A stretch of 50,447 nucleotides of DNA from Gammaproteobacteria bacterium. Its GTDB lineage: Bacteria > Pseudomonadota > Gammaproteobacteria > Pseudomonadales > Azotimanducaceae. The position numbers were made by a program, and so were the translations under genes. The DNA is taken from the NCBI GenBank assembly GCA_028821405.1, contig JAPPGK010000058.1, positions 1 through 50,447 on the forward strand, written 5' to 3'. Below the pieces are notes generated by a model. The model did no database searches, had not been told where the DNA came from, and saw only the letters and a list, made by a program, of their open reading frames with translations. Below, piece after piece: positions 42,010 to 50,274 of the stretch (position 1 is the first letter of the stretch; the number at the start of each line of letters is the position of its first letter).

Positions 42010-43356
42010 TCACCGCGCGGCCTCTTCCGGATAGTCGGCACCGGCGATGCTCCGCTCGACGCTCGCATCCCAGACGCCCAGTTCCTTCATCATCCGAGCG
42101 GCAATGTCCGGCCGCTGCATGATCAGGTTGTTGGACTCGGACGGGTCGCCGACGAGGTTGTAGAGCTCGAACGCGCCATCCTCGCCACTCGTGTAGTTTC
42201 GTACCAGCTTCCAGTCGTTGTCCAACCAGGCCCGCCCGGCGACGACCCTGAATCCTAGGGGCTGTTCACGGCGCGGGGGCTCGTTGTTGGCCAGAACAGG
42301 AGCCAGCGAGAGACCGTCATTCACGGGATTGATGGCGTTCGGATCGAGACCCGCGACGTCAATCAATGTCGGAAAGATATCCGTCGTGGCGGACGGATAC
42401 TGCGATACCCGGGGTTTGATGGTCCCCGGCCACTCGATAATCGTCGGCACCCGTATGCCGCCCTCGTAGAGGTCCTTCTTGAAGCCTCGCAAGTGACCGG
42501 TTGAGTCGGGGTGGACCCCCAAATGCTCCCCATAGTCGATATCGGGAAGACCGCCGTTGTCGCTGGTGAACCAGACGAGCGTGTTCCTCGCGATTCCGAG
42601 GTCTCGAAGTCCCTGCCTCAAGGTACCGATGGAGCGGTCCATGGCCGCCAATTCGCCGAGCTGCAGGGCCGAAGTCCTGTCGGTGCGGTCCACGTAGGGT
42701 GCAACATCCTCTTCGGTCGCCTCGAACACACGATGTGGCGTCGAATACCAGAGGAGCACGAACACCGGACGACCCTTCTTCGTCTCCCGGGCAATGAACT
42801 CAAGTGCCTCGTCGACGATCACCTCGGAACCGTCGCCTTCGAACTGTTCCGGGACGCCGTTTCGGCTCAACACCGGATTCAGGTTGAACTGCGTGGAAAT
42901 ACTCAGCCAATAGTCGAAGCCGAGTTCACCGGGATTGCGCGGATCGCTCCTTGGTATCTGGTGATCCGGGTTCCCGCTCCCGTTCAGATGCCACTTGCCG
43001 AAGTGCGCCGTGGCGTATCCGGCCTCCCTGAAGGCCGTGGACAGCATCTTTTCCTGCGTGTTGATCGGATCGCCAACCTTGAACACGCCGGTCCTGTCGT
43101 TGGATCGGCCCGTGAGCACCGCGGCGCGGGTTGGCGAACACATGGGTGCGGTCGCATAGAATCGATCCATCCGCAGACCCTTTGCCGCCATATCGTCGAG
43201 ATTCGGCGTTTTGAGAAGCGGGTGGCCGTAGTAGCCGGTTTGCGTCCAACCTTGGTCGTCGGACATCACCAGTATCACGTTGGGTTTGTCGGCCATGAGC
43301 GGTGTGGCCAGCATCATTCCACCAAGAAAGATGAAGGATGCGCGAGCGCTTCTCAT
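42010..43356 (-). CDS. Secreted sulfatase 1 (Cys-type formylglycine)
   Basis: 448 residues with a signal peptide ending near LMADK. NVILVMSDDQGW gives the metal Asp pair, and MCSPTRAAVLTGR is the Cys-type sulfatase signature (C73), which must be converted to formylglycine by a separate enzyme. HFGKWHLNG and FTSDNGG are also family hallmarks. It removes sulfate from carbohydrates or aryl/lipid sulfates in the periplasm or outside. GGGAGGG lies 9 bases before ATG 43356, overlapping the region just after the mazF stop, so it is probably in the mazEF transcript. No maturation enzyme is in the window. Confidence 0.88.
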   Translation of the reverse strand: MRSARASFIFLGGMMLATPLMADKPNVILVMSDDQGWTQTGYYGHPLLKTPNLDDMAAKGLRMDRFYATAPMCSPTRAAVLTGRSNDRTGVFKVGDPINTQEKMLSTAFREAGYATAHFGKWHLNGSGNPDHQIPRSDPRNPGELGFDYWLSISTQFNLNPVLSRNGVPEQFEGDGSEVIVDEALEFIARETKKGRPVFVLLWYSTPHRVFEATEEDVAPYVDRTDRTSALQLGELAAMDRSIGTLRQGLRDLGIARNTLVWFTSDNGGLPDIDYGEHLGVHPDSTGHLRGFKKDLYEGGIRVPTIIEWPGTIKPRVSQYPSATTDIFPTLIDVAGLDPNAINPVNDGLSLAPVLANNEPPRREQPLGFRVVAGRAWLDNDWKLVRNYTSGEDGAFELYNLVGDPSESNNLIMQRPDIAARMMKELGVWDASVERSIAGADYPEEAAR

Positions 43357-43372
43357 GGATTGCAGCCCTCCC

Positions 43373-43732
43373 TCACTCGTCGAGGACGTCGAGGGCGCCC
43401 AGCAAGGGCAGCAACTTGAGCAAGGTGGCTCGGAACTCGTCCGGCGTGGCGGCGACGATCTTTTTCGCCTTGCGCTCAGGCCACGCCAGGGTTTGGACCA
43501 GGTTCGCGGCGACGACGGAAGGTTGGCCGAGGTTGCCGATGGGCACCTCGGTCGTACCGCGGCGAATGCTGGTGCTGATCGGACAGCAGATCAAGAGGCC
43601 CGTTCTGCGGTTGTATTCGCGGCTGCTGAGGACGAGTGCGGGGCGGTACTTGCCGATCTCTCGACCCCTTGTGGGCTCGAAATCGAGCCAGACGACATCC
43701 CGGCGCTCGGGGACGTAGCGGTCGCGTGCCAC
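43373..43732 (-). CDS. mazF: MazF/PemK-type toxin
   Basis: 119 residues. RRDVVWLDFEPTRGREIGKYRPALVLSS is the MazF beta-barrel start, with the catalytic-region Arg and Thr (CPISTSI) in place. MazF toxins are mRNA or rRNA endoribonucleases held by MazE. It follows the antitoxin by 2 bases and precedes the sulfatase by 16. Confidence 0.87.
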   Translation of the reverse strand: MARDRYVPERRDVVWLDFEPTRGREIGKYRPALVLSSREYNRRTGLLICCPISTSIRRGTTEVPIGNLGQPSVVAANLVQTLAWPERKAKKIVAATPDEFRATLLKLLPLLGALDVLDE

Positions 43733-43734
43733 GA

Positions 43735-44001
43735 TTAGAGACCGAGCTCGCGACCCCTTGGATCGGCGAGTAGGTCGGCGTGGGCGTTCTCCGCCGTCAT
43801 ACCCCGGAGCAACGCGCTCTCGTTATCGGGGAAGCGGAACGACCGAAGACTGCCGGCAGCGCGCCTGACAACGAAGCCCTCGCTGTCGATGTCTACCGTT
43901 ACACGCGTGCCGGGTTCAAATCGCGGCAGTTCCGCCATGGCGCCGGTGACCCGCAACGCCAGGCTGTTGCCCCACTTCTTGATTTCCGTTTCGACGCGCA
44001 C
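43735..44001 (-). CDS. mazE: MazE/AbrB-type antitoxin
   Basis: 88 residues. VETEIKKWGNSLALRVTGAMA is the swapped-hairpin AbrB DNA-binding fold, and the acidic C-terminal tail would wrap the toxin. Start GTG 44001 has only a weak GAG ribosome site. A palindrome lies 39 bases upstream in a promoter-like setting (44030-44059). Confidence 0.85.
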   Translation of the reverse strand: MRVETEIKKWGNSLALRVTGAMAELPRFEPGTRVTVDIDSEGFVVRRAAGSLRSFRFPDNESALLRGMTAENAHADLLADPRGRELGL

Positions 44002-44029
44002 GTCTCAATCCGACGATCAACCGATATGG

Positions 44030-44059
44030 AGTGTATCCAGTGTAGATACTACACGTCAA
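44030..44059 (-). promoter_or_regulatory. Putative mazEF promoter with palindromic operator
   Basis: Reading the minus strand, TTGACG (44059-44054) and TACACT (44035-44030) are separated by 18 bases, a plausible -35/-10 pair. The spacer contains the palindrome CTACAC/GTGTAG with a 3-base centre (44040-44054), and GTGTATC repeats nearby. MazE-type autoregulation at such a site is expected from the family. The rest of 44061-44214 shows nothing further. Confidence 0.55.
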
Positions 44060-44214
44060 TCCGGTGGCCCGACCTGTGGCCCGACCGATATGAGATCCGG
44101 CCTTGCCCGCCGCCTTGTTACAGACGGAACAGTGGGTCGATGGTCATGGAGTTGCCCGTGTCCGGCCGTCGCGACCATCAGGCCCACTCCAAGCCCGGAC
44201 CACGACTCCCACAA

Positions 44215-44985
44215 TCACTGGCTCCCAATACGCGTCGATACGGAATCGTAAAAGTTCGCCAGATTGACTAGGCAGTGCGCGATTATGCCGGGGCGAACGC
44301 TGCGCGTGTGGATGGTTGTGTAGATGAGCGGCAGGATTCCCAACGTGCGGACCGGAACCATCCAGAGCGTGTCGAAATGGTATACGGCGAAAAGCAAGCT
44401 GTGCGCGGCGGGCTTCATGCGCCCGAGGCGGCTCGGCATTCTCGGCAGCAGATATCCACGGAAATAGAGTTCTTCGGTTATGGGAACGAAGATGCCCGTA
44501 AGCAACATGTTCGCAACGAGGACGAGCCCCGCGACATCCAAAACCCCCGTCATTTGGTACTTTGCGAATACGTTGACACCGACGAAACTAGCCTCAAGCC
44601 ATTGTGTGATCGGCTCAAGCGTTATGAAGATGATTCCCGTTGACACTAGGATCACCGGAACCCAAAGGAAGTATCGAGACCAGGACAATGGTCGGTCGTA
44701 TACGACGATGCCTTCAAGCGACAACCCTAGGTTGCCCCGTTTCTTGGCGAGGTAGTAGAGGTAGCCTAGCTGCACGGGAATCAACGCGAATACGTTTGCG
44801 AATACGCCGTAGATTAGTTCCGGCGGCAGCGATGGGTTCCAGATCGTCGCGAATCCCAGCACGGTCGCTGCCGTGTTCGCGATGCCAGGAGCCAAGTGGA
44901 GGAAAAGGCACTTCCCCAAGGAATGCGGCTCAACCGTCGAACCGGTCGGAACGTCAGGCAGGCAACTTGATTCAGGTGCTCCCAT
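44215..44985 (-). CDS. CPBP-family intramembrane metalloprotease
   Basis: 256 residues with about seven hydrophobic helices. EELYFRGYLLPRM is the EExxxR motif, FAVYHF carries the second-motif His and HCLVNL the last one, together the CAAX-protease/bacteriocin-processing (CPBP, Abi) pattern. Members cleave prenylated proteins, bacteriocins or unknown membrane substrates; some give self-immunity. No bacteriocin gene is seen. The first 30 residues before the first helix are polar, and the start may be further in. Confidence 0.83.
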   Translation of the reverse strand: MGAPESSCLPDVPTGSTVEPHSLGKCLFLHLAPGIANTAATVLGFATIWNPSLPPELIYGVFANVFALIPVQLGYLYYLAKKRGNLGLSLEGIVVYDRPLSWSRYFLWVPVILVSTGIIFITLEPITQWLEASFVGVNVFAKYQMTGVLDVAGLVLVANMLLTGIFVPITEELYFRGYLLPRMPSRLGRMKPAAHSLLFAVYHFDTLWMVPVRTLGILPLIYTTIHTRSVRPGIIAHCLVNLANFYDSVSTRIGSQ

Positions 44986-45059
44986 CCTCGGTTTACCTGT
45001 CGCCAGTCTTCAGTGCGACGTGGTTGATGCCGCCCGCGCGCGCCCAGCGTGGAGTCGCC

Positions 45060-45986
45060 TCATCCATCATCGCTGTCTGCGGCATCGCGCGGGCGAACGC
45101 GGACACCACTCATCCGTTCGACGAGTTCCATGATCACCCAACTCTCCTTGTCCGCCCATCCATGCCCAAAACCCGCGAGGTAGAGTTGCAGCGCACTCGA
45201 GCCTACGGACAGGGGCACGCCAAGGTCGCCGGCAAGCTCGACAGCCAAGCGGACGTCCTTGCCGATGGTTCTTAAGCCCATGTTGGCCGTCTCCCCGGGT
45301 GGCGGCTCCGAGCTACGTGCGATCGAGGCAACGGTTCCGTCGAACGCCCGGCTGGCGCCGCTGCTCTCGCTGATGACCTCCTTCATCGTCTCGACGGAGA
45401 GGCCCGCCTTCACGCCGAGGGCCAAGGCTTCCATCGTGGCGACCGCGCCGATGGCGTTGAGCAGGTTGTTGACGAGTTTCATCGTGGCTCCCGCTCCGGT
45501 GCCACCCACATGAAAGATCCGCTCCCCGATCACTTCGAGCACAGGCCTAGCCCGCGCCAGCGTCGCCGCGTTGCCGCCAACCATGACCGAGAGCCGTCCT
45601 TCCCGGCGCTGTGCCAGGCCGCCGCTGACCGGCGCATCGAGGACTTCCACGCCGCCCTCGGCAGCTTCCCCCGAGATGCGGCGAACGACGTCGGGACTGA
45701 TCGTGCTGAGCTCAATGTAGATGTCGCCGTTCGAGGCGCCCGCCAGAACGCCATCGACGCCGAGCGCCACCTCTTCGCTGGCCTCGTTGGACGGCAATGA
45801 CGCAAGGACGATATCCGAAACGGACGCCACCTCGCGGGCCGAGCGTGCGATGCGCGCCCCGTGCTCTCCGAGATCCTTAAGCGGCTGCTCGCGCAGGTCG
45901 TGGACGGTGAGGTCGAACCCTGCACGCGCAATACACCTCGCCATCGGCTTGCCGATTCCACCGAGGCCGATGAATCCCACTTTCAT
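45060..45986 (-). CDS. Beta-hydroxyacid dehydrogenase (3-hydroxyisobutyrate / tartronate-semialdehyde reductase family)
   Basis: 308 residues. GFIGLGGIGKPMARCI is the NAD(P) fold, DAPVSGGLAQRREGRLSVMVGG the substrate loop, and GAGATMKLVNNLLNA carries the catalytic Lys. The family includes 3-hydroxyisobutyrate dehydrogenase, tartronate semialdehyde reductase and L-threonate/erythronate 2-dehydrogenase (LtnD/YgbJ). LtnD works with OtnI, OtnK and OtnC, so it may serve the clusters at 21-37 kb, but it is 7.7 kb away. AAGGAG lies 7 bases before ATG 45986. Confidence 0.87.
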   Translation of the reverse strand: MKVGFIGLGGIGKPMARCIARAGFDLTVHDLREQPLKDLGEHGARIARSAREVASVSDIVLASLPSNEASEEVALGVDGVLAGASNGDIYIELSTISPDVVRRISGEAAEGGVEVLDAPVSGGLAQRREGRLSVMVGGNAATLARARPVLEVIGERIFHVGGTGAGATMKLVNNLLNAIGAVATMEALALGVKAGLSVETMKEVISESSGASRAFDGTVASIARSSEPPPGETANMGLRTIGKDVRLAVELAGDLGVPLSVGSSALQLYLAGFGHGWADKESWVIMELVERMSGVRVRPRDAADSDDG

Positions 45987-46035
45987 GTCACCACTCCTTT
46001 GTTGCAGGGCCGGTCGGGCGAGTCCCACACAGCGC

Positions 46036-46056
46036 GGGCGATGACAAGCATCGCCC
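46036..46056. repeat. REP-like palindrome
   Basis: GGGCGATG and CATCGCCC pair around ACAAG, followed by CCTACG. The layout (CAAG in the centre, CCTACG flank) matches 48689-48709 and, reversed, 48632-48650. It lies in the gap between two divergent genes, so it is not a simple terminator. Confidence 0.65.
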
Positions 46057-46166
46057 CTACGGGGCCGTGCGGCCACCCCCCGCGGATTATTGATTGTGGA
46101 GTCAGTTTGAGGGACGCTTCGGTCTCGGATGCGCTAGGTCGCACATACACCTATTGGGAGACTGCG

Positions 46167-48584
46167 ATGTACCAAGAGACCCGTTCAGGCCCGTATTCGT
46201 CGACGCCGGCAAACCGGCGCGGATCATGTTGGCAAGCAGCCGGCCGTAGAGCTTCCATACGGGCCCCGGGACACCGTGGAGCATGGCGTCATCTTGTCGT
46301 CGTGGCCGCACTCGCACTGATTGGCTTGCCAGGCCAGATGTCCGCACAGACGGCCGAGACAGACAGCGCCATCGAGACGGTCATCGTAACCGCCACCAAG
46401 CGCGAGGAGTCGATCCAGGACGTGCCCATCGCCGTCACGGCGATCGCCGGGGAAGACTTGGCGGCGAGAGGCGTCCAGGACATCTACGGACTCATGGAGG
46501 TCGCGCCGTCCATCGTCGTCTACAACTCGAACAGCACGACCAATGGCGGCACGGTGCGCATCCGGGGAGTCGGCACCACCGGCAACAACCCGGGACTCGA
46601 AGCCGCCGTCGGCACCTTCATCGACGGCATCTACCGCTCGCGCGCGGGCCTCGCCTTCAACGACTTAACGGACCTCGACCGGGTCGAGATCCTGCGCGGC
46701 CCCCAGGGGACGCTCTTCGGCAAGAACACGGTGGCGGGCGCGGTCAACATCATCACCCGCAAGCCGGAGTTCGACAACGCCTTCTCGGTCAGCGCCGGCT
46801 TGGGCAACCTCGAGTCGCGGGAGTTCGGACTGGTCGCGAACACCGTCATCTCGGACGATGTCCTTGCCGGGCGCTTGAGCGTCGCGTACCGCCAGCGCGA
46901 CGGCTACTACGAGGACATCGACACCGACGACGCCTACGACAACCGCGACCGCACCTCGATCCGCGCCCAGCTCCTCTGGACGCCCAATCCGGACGTGGAA
47001 GTCCGTGTCATCGTGGACGGCACGGACAAGGACGAGAGCTGCTGTCCCGCATCGTTCTGGATCACCGGTCCCACCAGTCCCGTCGTTGCCGCCCTCGGGG
47101 GAGACATCACGCCGTTCGAAGTCGACGGCGCCCAGAACGTGGGCGTCAACTCCAAACCGTTCGAAATCGTCGACGACTCGGGCCAATCCGTCGACGTGAC
47201 CTGGCGCACGCCCCAGGGCGCGACGTTCCGGTCCATCTCGGCGCTGCGCAACTTCGATGTGTCGCGGGACCAGGACATCGACTTCACGAACGCCGACATC
47301 GCGGCGCCCACCGACACCGACGAGTCGTTCCGGAACCTCTCCCAGGAGTTCCAGCTCTACGGCGAGAACGACCGTTTTTCGTGGCTCGTCGGGGCCTACT
47401 TCTACACCGAGGAACTCGAGTCGGACGAGATCATCGGCTTCGCTGAACACGGCGCCCTCTACCTCGCGACGATCATCGGCGCCCCCCAGGTCGCACCGCT
47501 CCTCGACGGGGACCCGGCAGGCCGGGGCATACCGGGCCAGGGCTACGACGCCGTCTACTTCTCCGACACGGCGGGCTGGTCGTTGTTTACCCACGAGGCC
47601 TGGAAGGTCGGCGAGAGCACCGAGGTCGTGCTCGGACTGCGCTATTCCACCGAGGAGAAGGACGCCGGCGCCATCATCAACGGCGCGCCCTACGGCGAGT
47701 CGATCAGCGACCCGTTCTGCAACTTCGTACCCATCGGCTCGCTTTGCGACAACGCCAGCTACAACAACGTCGCGGACGAGTCCAAATTGACCGGCACGCT
47801 GAAGGCCGCGTGGTCGCTCGATGACAACATGCGCCTGTATGCCAGCTTCGCCCGGGGCTACAAGGCAGGCGGCTTCAACCTGGACCAGGAGGCGGTGGGC
47901 AACCGCGACGCGAACGGCAACCTGGTCGACCAGAGCCACTTTGGCCCCGAGACGTCCGACTCGCTGGAGTTCGGATTCAAGGGACAGTTCCTGGAGCGGC
48001 GGCTGACGATCAACAGCGCCGCGTTCCACACCACGTTTACGGACTTCCAGCTCAACACCTTCACGGGGCTCGGCTTCACGGTCGGCAACGTCAAGGACGC
48101 GGTGGCCCGGGGCGTCGAGATCGAATCGAGCTTCGCGCCGAGCGGCGATCTGTATCTCACCGCAGCCGTCACCTACGCCGACACCCGATACGGCGACGAC
48201 CTAGCGGCCGGCAACGCGCACCTGGCCGGCAAGCGCCTGACCCAGTCGCCGCTGTGGCAGAGCAGCCTGTCGGCGTTCTTCGAGCGCGACCTGCCGGGCA
48301 CCGGCTGGCGATTCCTCGCGAACGCGAACTGGTTCTACATCGGCGAAGTGAACACGGGGTCCGACCTCGACCCGGAGAAGTTCCGGGAGGGATTCGGCCT
48401 CGTCAACGCCCAGGCCGGCGTACGGAGTTCGGACGGTCGCTACGACATTGTCGTGTGGGGCCGCAATCTCGCGGATCGGCGGGTGAACACGCTGGTGTTC
48501 GACTCGGTGTTCCAGACCGGAAGCTGGCACACGTGGACGAACCCGCCTCGCACGTTCGGGTTGAAGGTGCGGGCGAACTTCTAG
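46167..48584 (+). CDS. TonB-dependent outer-membrane receptor
   Basis: 805 residues. IETVIVTATKREESIQDVPIAVTAI is a TonB-box-like lead and plug start; VRIRGVGTTGNNPG, VEILRGPQGTLFGKNTVAGAVNI and NIITRKP belong to the plug, and FARGYKAGGFN, TFGLKVRANF (terminal Phe) to the barrel. It resembles the large branch of receptors often taking up carbohydrate or polyphenol-like compounds rather than siderophores, but the ligand is unknown. The signal is unusual: a basic n-region of about 42 residues comes before VVVAALALIGL. ATG 46167 has GGGAG 6 bases upstream. Divergent from the hydroxyacid dehydrogenase. Confidence 0.9.
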   Translation: MYQETRSGPYSSTPANRRGSCWQAAGRRASIRAPGHRGAWRHLVVVAALALIGLPGQMSAQTAETDSAIETVIVTATKREESIQDVPIAVTAIAGEDLAARGVQDIYGLMEVAPSIVVYNSNSTTNGGTVRIRGVGTTGNNPGLEAAVGTFIDGIYRSRAGLAFNDLTDLDRVEILRGPQGTLFGKNTVAGAVNIITRKPEFDNAFSVSAGLGNLESREFGLVANTVISDDVLAGRLSVAYRQRDGYYEDIDTDDAYDNRDRTSIRAQLLWTPNPDVEVRVIVDGTDKDESCCPASFWITGPTSPVVAALGGDITPFEVDGAQNVGVNSKPFEIVDDSGQSVDVTWRTPQGATFRSISALRNFDVSRDQDIDFTNADIAAPTDTDESFRNLSQEFQLYGENDRFSWLVGAYFYTEELESDEIIGFAEHGALYLATIIGAPQVAPLLDGDPAGRGIPGQGYDAVYFSDTAGWSLFTHEAWKVGESTEVVLGLRYSTEEKDAGAIINGAPYGESISDPFCNFVPIGSLCDNASYNNVADESKLTGTLKAAWSLDDNMRLYASFARGYKAGGFNLDQEAVGNRDANGNLVDQSHFGPETSDSLEFGFKGQFLERRLTINSAAFHTTFTDFQLNTFTGLGFTVGNVKDAVARGVEIESSFAPSGDLYLTAAVTYADTRYGDDLAAGNAHLAGKRLTQSPLWQSSLSAFFERDLPGTGWRFLANANWFYIGEVNTGSDLDPEKFREGFGLVNAQAGVRSSDGRYDIVVWGRNLADRRVNTLVFDSVFQTGSWHTWTNPPRTFGLKVRANF

Positions 48585-48631
48585 CAAGGCGCCGCCCAAG
48601 ACCGACGAGGTGATCGCACATCGGCCGTAGC

Positions 48632-48650
48632 GGACGGGCTTGTCCCGTCC
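48632..48650. repeat. REP-like palindrome
   Basis: GGACGGG and CCCGTCC pair around CTTGT, preceded by CGTAGC. Opposite orientation to the neighbour at 48689; together they form a pair in the 125-base gap between the convergent receptor and sulfatase genes. Confidence 0.65.
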
Positions 48651-48688
48651 CGTGCCGACTGAACCGAGGCCGTTCGTTGCTCGAACGC

Positions 48689-48709
48689 GGGCGGGGGCAA
48701 GCCCCGCCC
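48689..48709. repeat. REP-like palindrome
   Basis: GGGCGGGG and CCCCGCCC pair around GCAAG, followed by CCTACG. It ends at the stop codon of sulfatase 2. Same family as 46036-46056; may also end transcription. Confidence 0.68.
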
Positions 48710-50164
48710 CTACGGAACTTCGCTCAGCCCCTCGTAGTCCGACAACGCGAAATCGCCGGTCGACCGCATGAACTCGCCAAGCCGCTGGGCATAATCCCCA
48801 ATCACTTCCCTTAGCTGGGGGTCGCGGATTCGATTGTCGAGGGCATCCGGATCCTGCTCATAGTCATAGAACTCCAGCGGTACGCGATACTGAAAGTGCT
48901 TCACGCGCGCTGCCACGGCCGGATCGGATTCGGCCGCGCTGACCATCGCGTTCCAGGTGAGCCCTTTCGTCGACTCGTTCCTGAATACCGTCGTGCCATC
49001 GCTCCAGGCATTCCAGATCAGCCCGAAGCGTTTTCCCTGGATCGATCGCATGGTATGGGAAGCTCCCGTGATGAGCGTGTTGATCTGGGTATAGACGAAC
49101 TCACGCCCATCCTGCTTTTCGCCTTTTAACACCGGCAGAAAGGATCGCCCGTCCATACCCGGCATTGCATCGATGCCGACGATATCGAGTACGGTCGGCG
49201 CAAAGTCGACCCCGGACACCAGGTGTTCGGAATCGTTCCTGCCCGGCCCTATCACGCCCGGCCAACGGACAATCCACGGCGTCAGCGTCGAATGCCGCCA
49301 GACATTGGTTTTCGCAAACGGCATGGAAATGCCATGGTCAGACTTGAGCATCACCAGCGTGTCGTCGGCAAGCCCGGCTGCTCTCAACTCATCGAGCACC
49401 CGGCCGACGATATCGTCCGCTCGCCGCACAGAGGAGTAGTACCTCGCGATCTCTTCGCGGATCTCCGGCAGATCGGGCAGGAAACCCGGCACGACGATCT
49501 CCTCCGGCTGATAGATGCGAGACGGCGCGGGAAACTCAGCGCCGTACCAGGCTGTCTTGTCGTTCGTCGCTGGGTCGACTTCGAAAATCGACCGCTCGGC
49601 CGCAGGCGTTCGCGTATCGAACGGTCGATGCGGATCGTCCGTATTGACCATGAGGAAGAACGGTCGATCCGAGCGCCTGGCTTCACGCAGAAACTCCGCA
49701 ACAAATTGCCCGTACAGATCCGGGCTTCTCCCGTAGAGCATCTCTTCGCGTTGGCGACGGTACTCGAAAGCGTTCTTCCGAGACGGCACGACGTGATCGG
49801 TCTTGCCGAGGATCCCGGTGTGGAAACCGTTCCGCCTCAGCGTTTCCGGCAACGTGGGTACACCGGCTCGAATCTCATCGAAGCCCAGCGCGCCACTGTT
49901 GTGCGGATAGCGGCCGGTCATCCAAACCGCTCGCGTCGGCTGGCAAATCGCTACCGTGACGTGCGCGTGTTCGAACCGCAGTCCTTCAAAGGCAAGCCGG
50001 TCGATGTTGGGCGTCGTTCCCGGAACCTTCGAACCGTACACGCCTACCGAGTCCCGATTCATGTCGTCGACGGTGATGAAGAGGACATTCAGGTGATCGG
50101 CAGCCAGACACGTCGAACCGGGGACCGCAACGCAGAGCCACCACGAGATCCATCGACTTTTCAT
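48710..50164 (-). CDS. Secreted sulfatase 2 (Cys-type formylglycine)
   Basis: 484 residues from ATG 50164, which begins a signal peptide (MKSRWISWWLCVAVPGSTCLAA). NVLFITVDDMN provides metal ligands and ICQPTRAVWMTGR the sulfatase signature with Cys74 as the residue to be oxidised; KSDHGISMPF and TPWIVRWPG are further family segments. It is related to heparan N-sulfatase/choline-sulfatase-like enzymes; the substrate is unknown. The frame extends to 50263, but the upstream part lacks a signal. Divergent from the partial serine hydrolase. Confidence 0.88.
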   Translation of the reverse strand: MKSRWISWWLCVAVPGSTCLAADHLNVLFITVDDMNRDSVGVYGSKVPGTTPNIDRLAFEGLRFEHAHVTVAICQPTRAVWMTGRYPHNSGALGFDEIRAGVPTLPETLRRNGFHTGILGKTDHVVPSRKNAFEYRRQREEMLYGRSPDLYGQFVAEFLREARRSDRPFFLMVNTDDPHRPFDTRTPAAERSIFEVDPATNDKTAWYGAEFPAPSRIYQPEEIVVPGFLPDLPEIREEIARYYSSVRRADDIVGRVLDELRAAGLADDTLVMLKSDHGISMPFAKTNVWRHSTLTPWIVRWPGVIGPGRNDSEHLVSGVDFAPTVLDIVGIDAMPGMDGRSFLPVLKGEKQDGREFVYTQINTLITGASHTMRSIQGKRFGLIWNAWSDGTTVFRNESTKGLTWNAMVSAAESDPAVAARVKHFQYRVPLEFYDYEQDPDALDNRIRDPQLREVIGDYAQRLGEFMRSTGDFALSDYEGLSEVP

Positions 50165-50274
50165 GTTGCCTGCTTCGTTGCCACTGTCTGAAACCAATAC
50201 CCTAGCCTCATGCTGCAACCGAACAAAGCCATAAAGTGCTAAGTTGCGGTTCTCTTGGGGCAAGGCACTGCGGT

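Noticed and set aside
45861-46166. Upstream extension of the TonB receptor frame
   Set aside because: It runs antisense over the dehydrogenase start and through a palindrome; ATG 46167 has a ribosome site.
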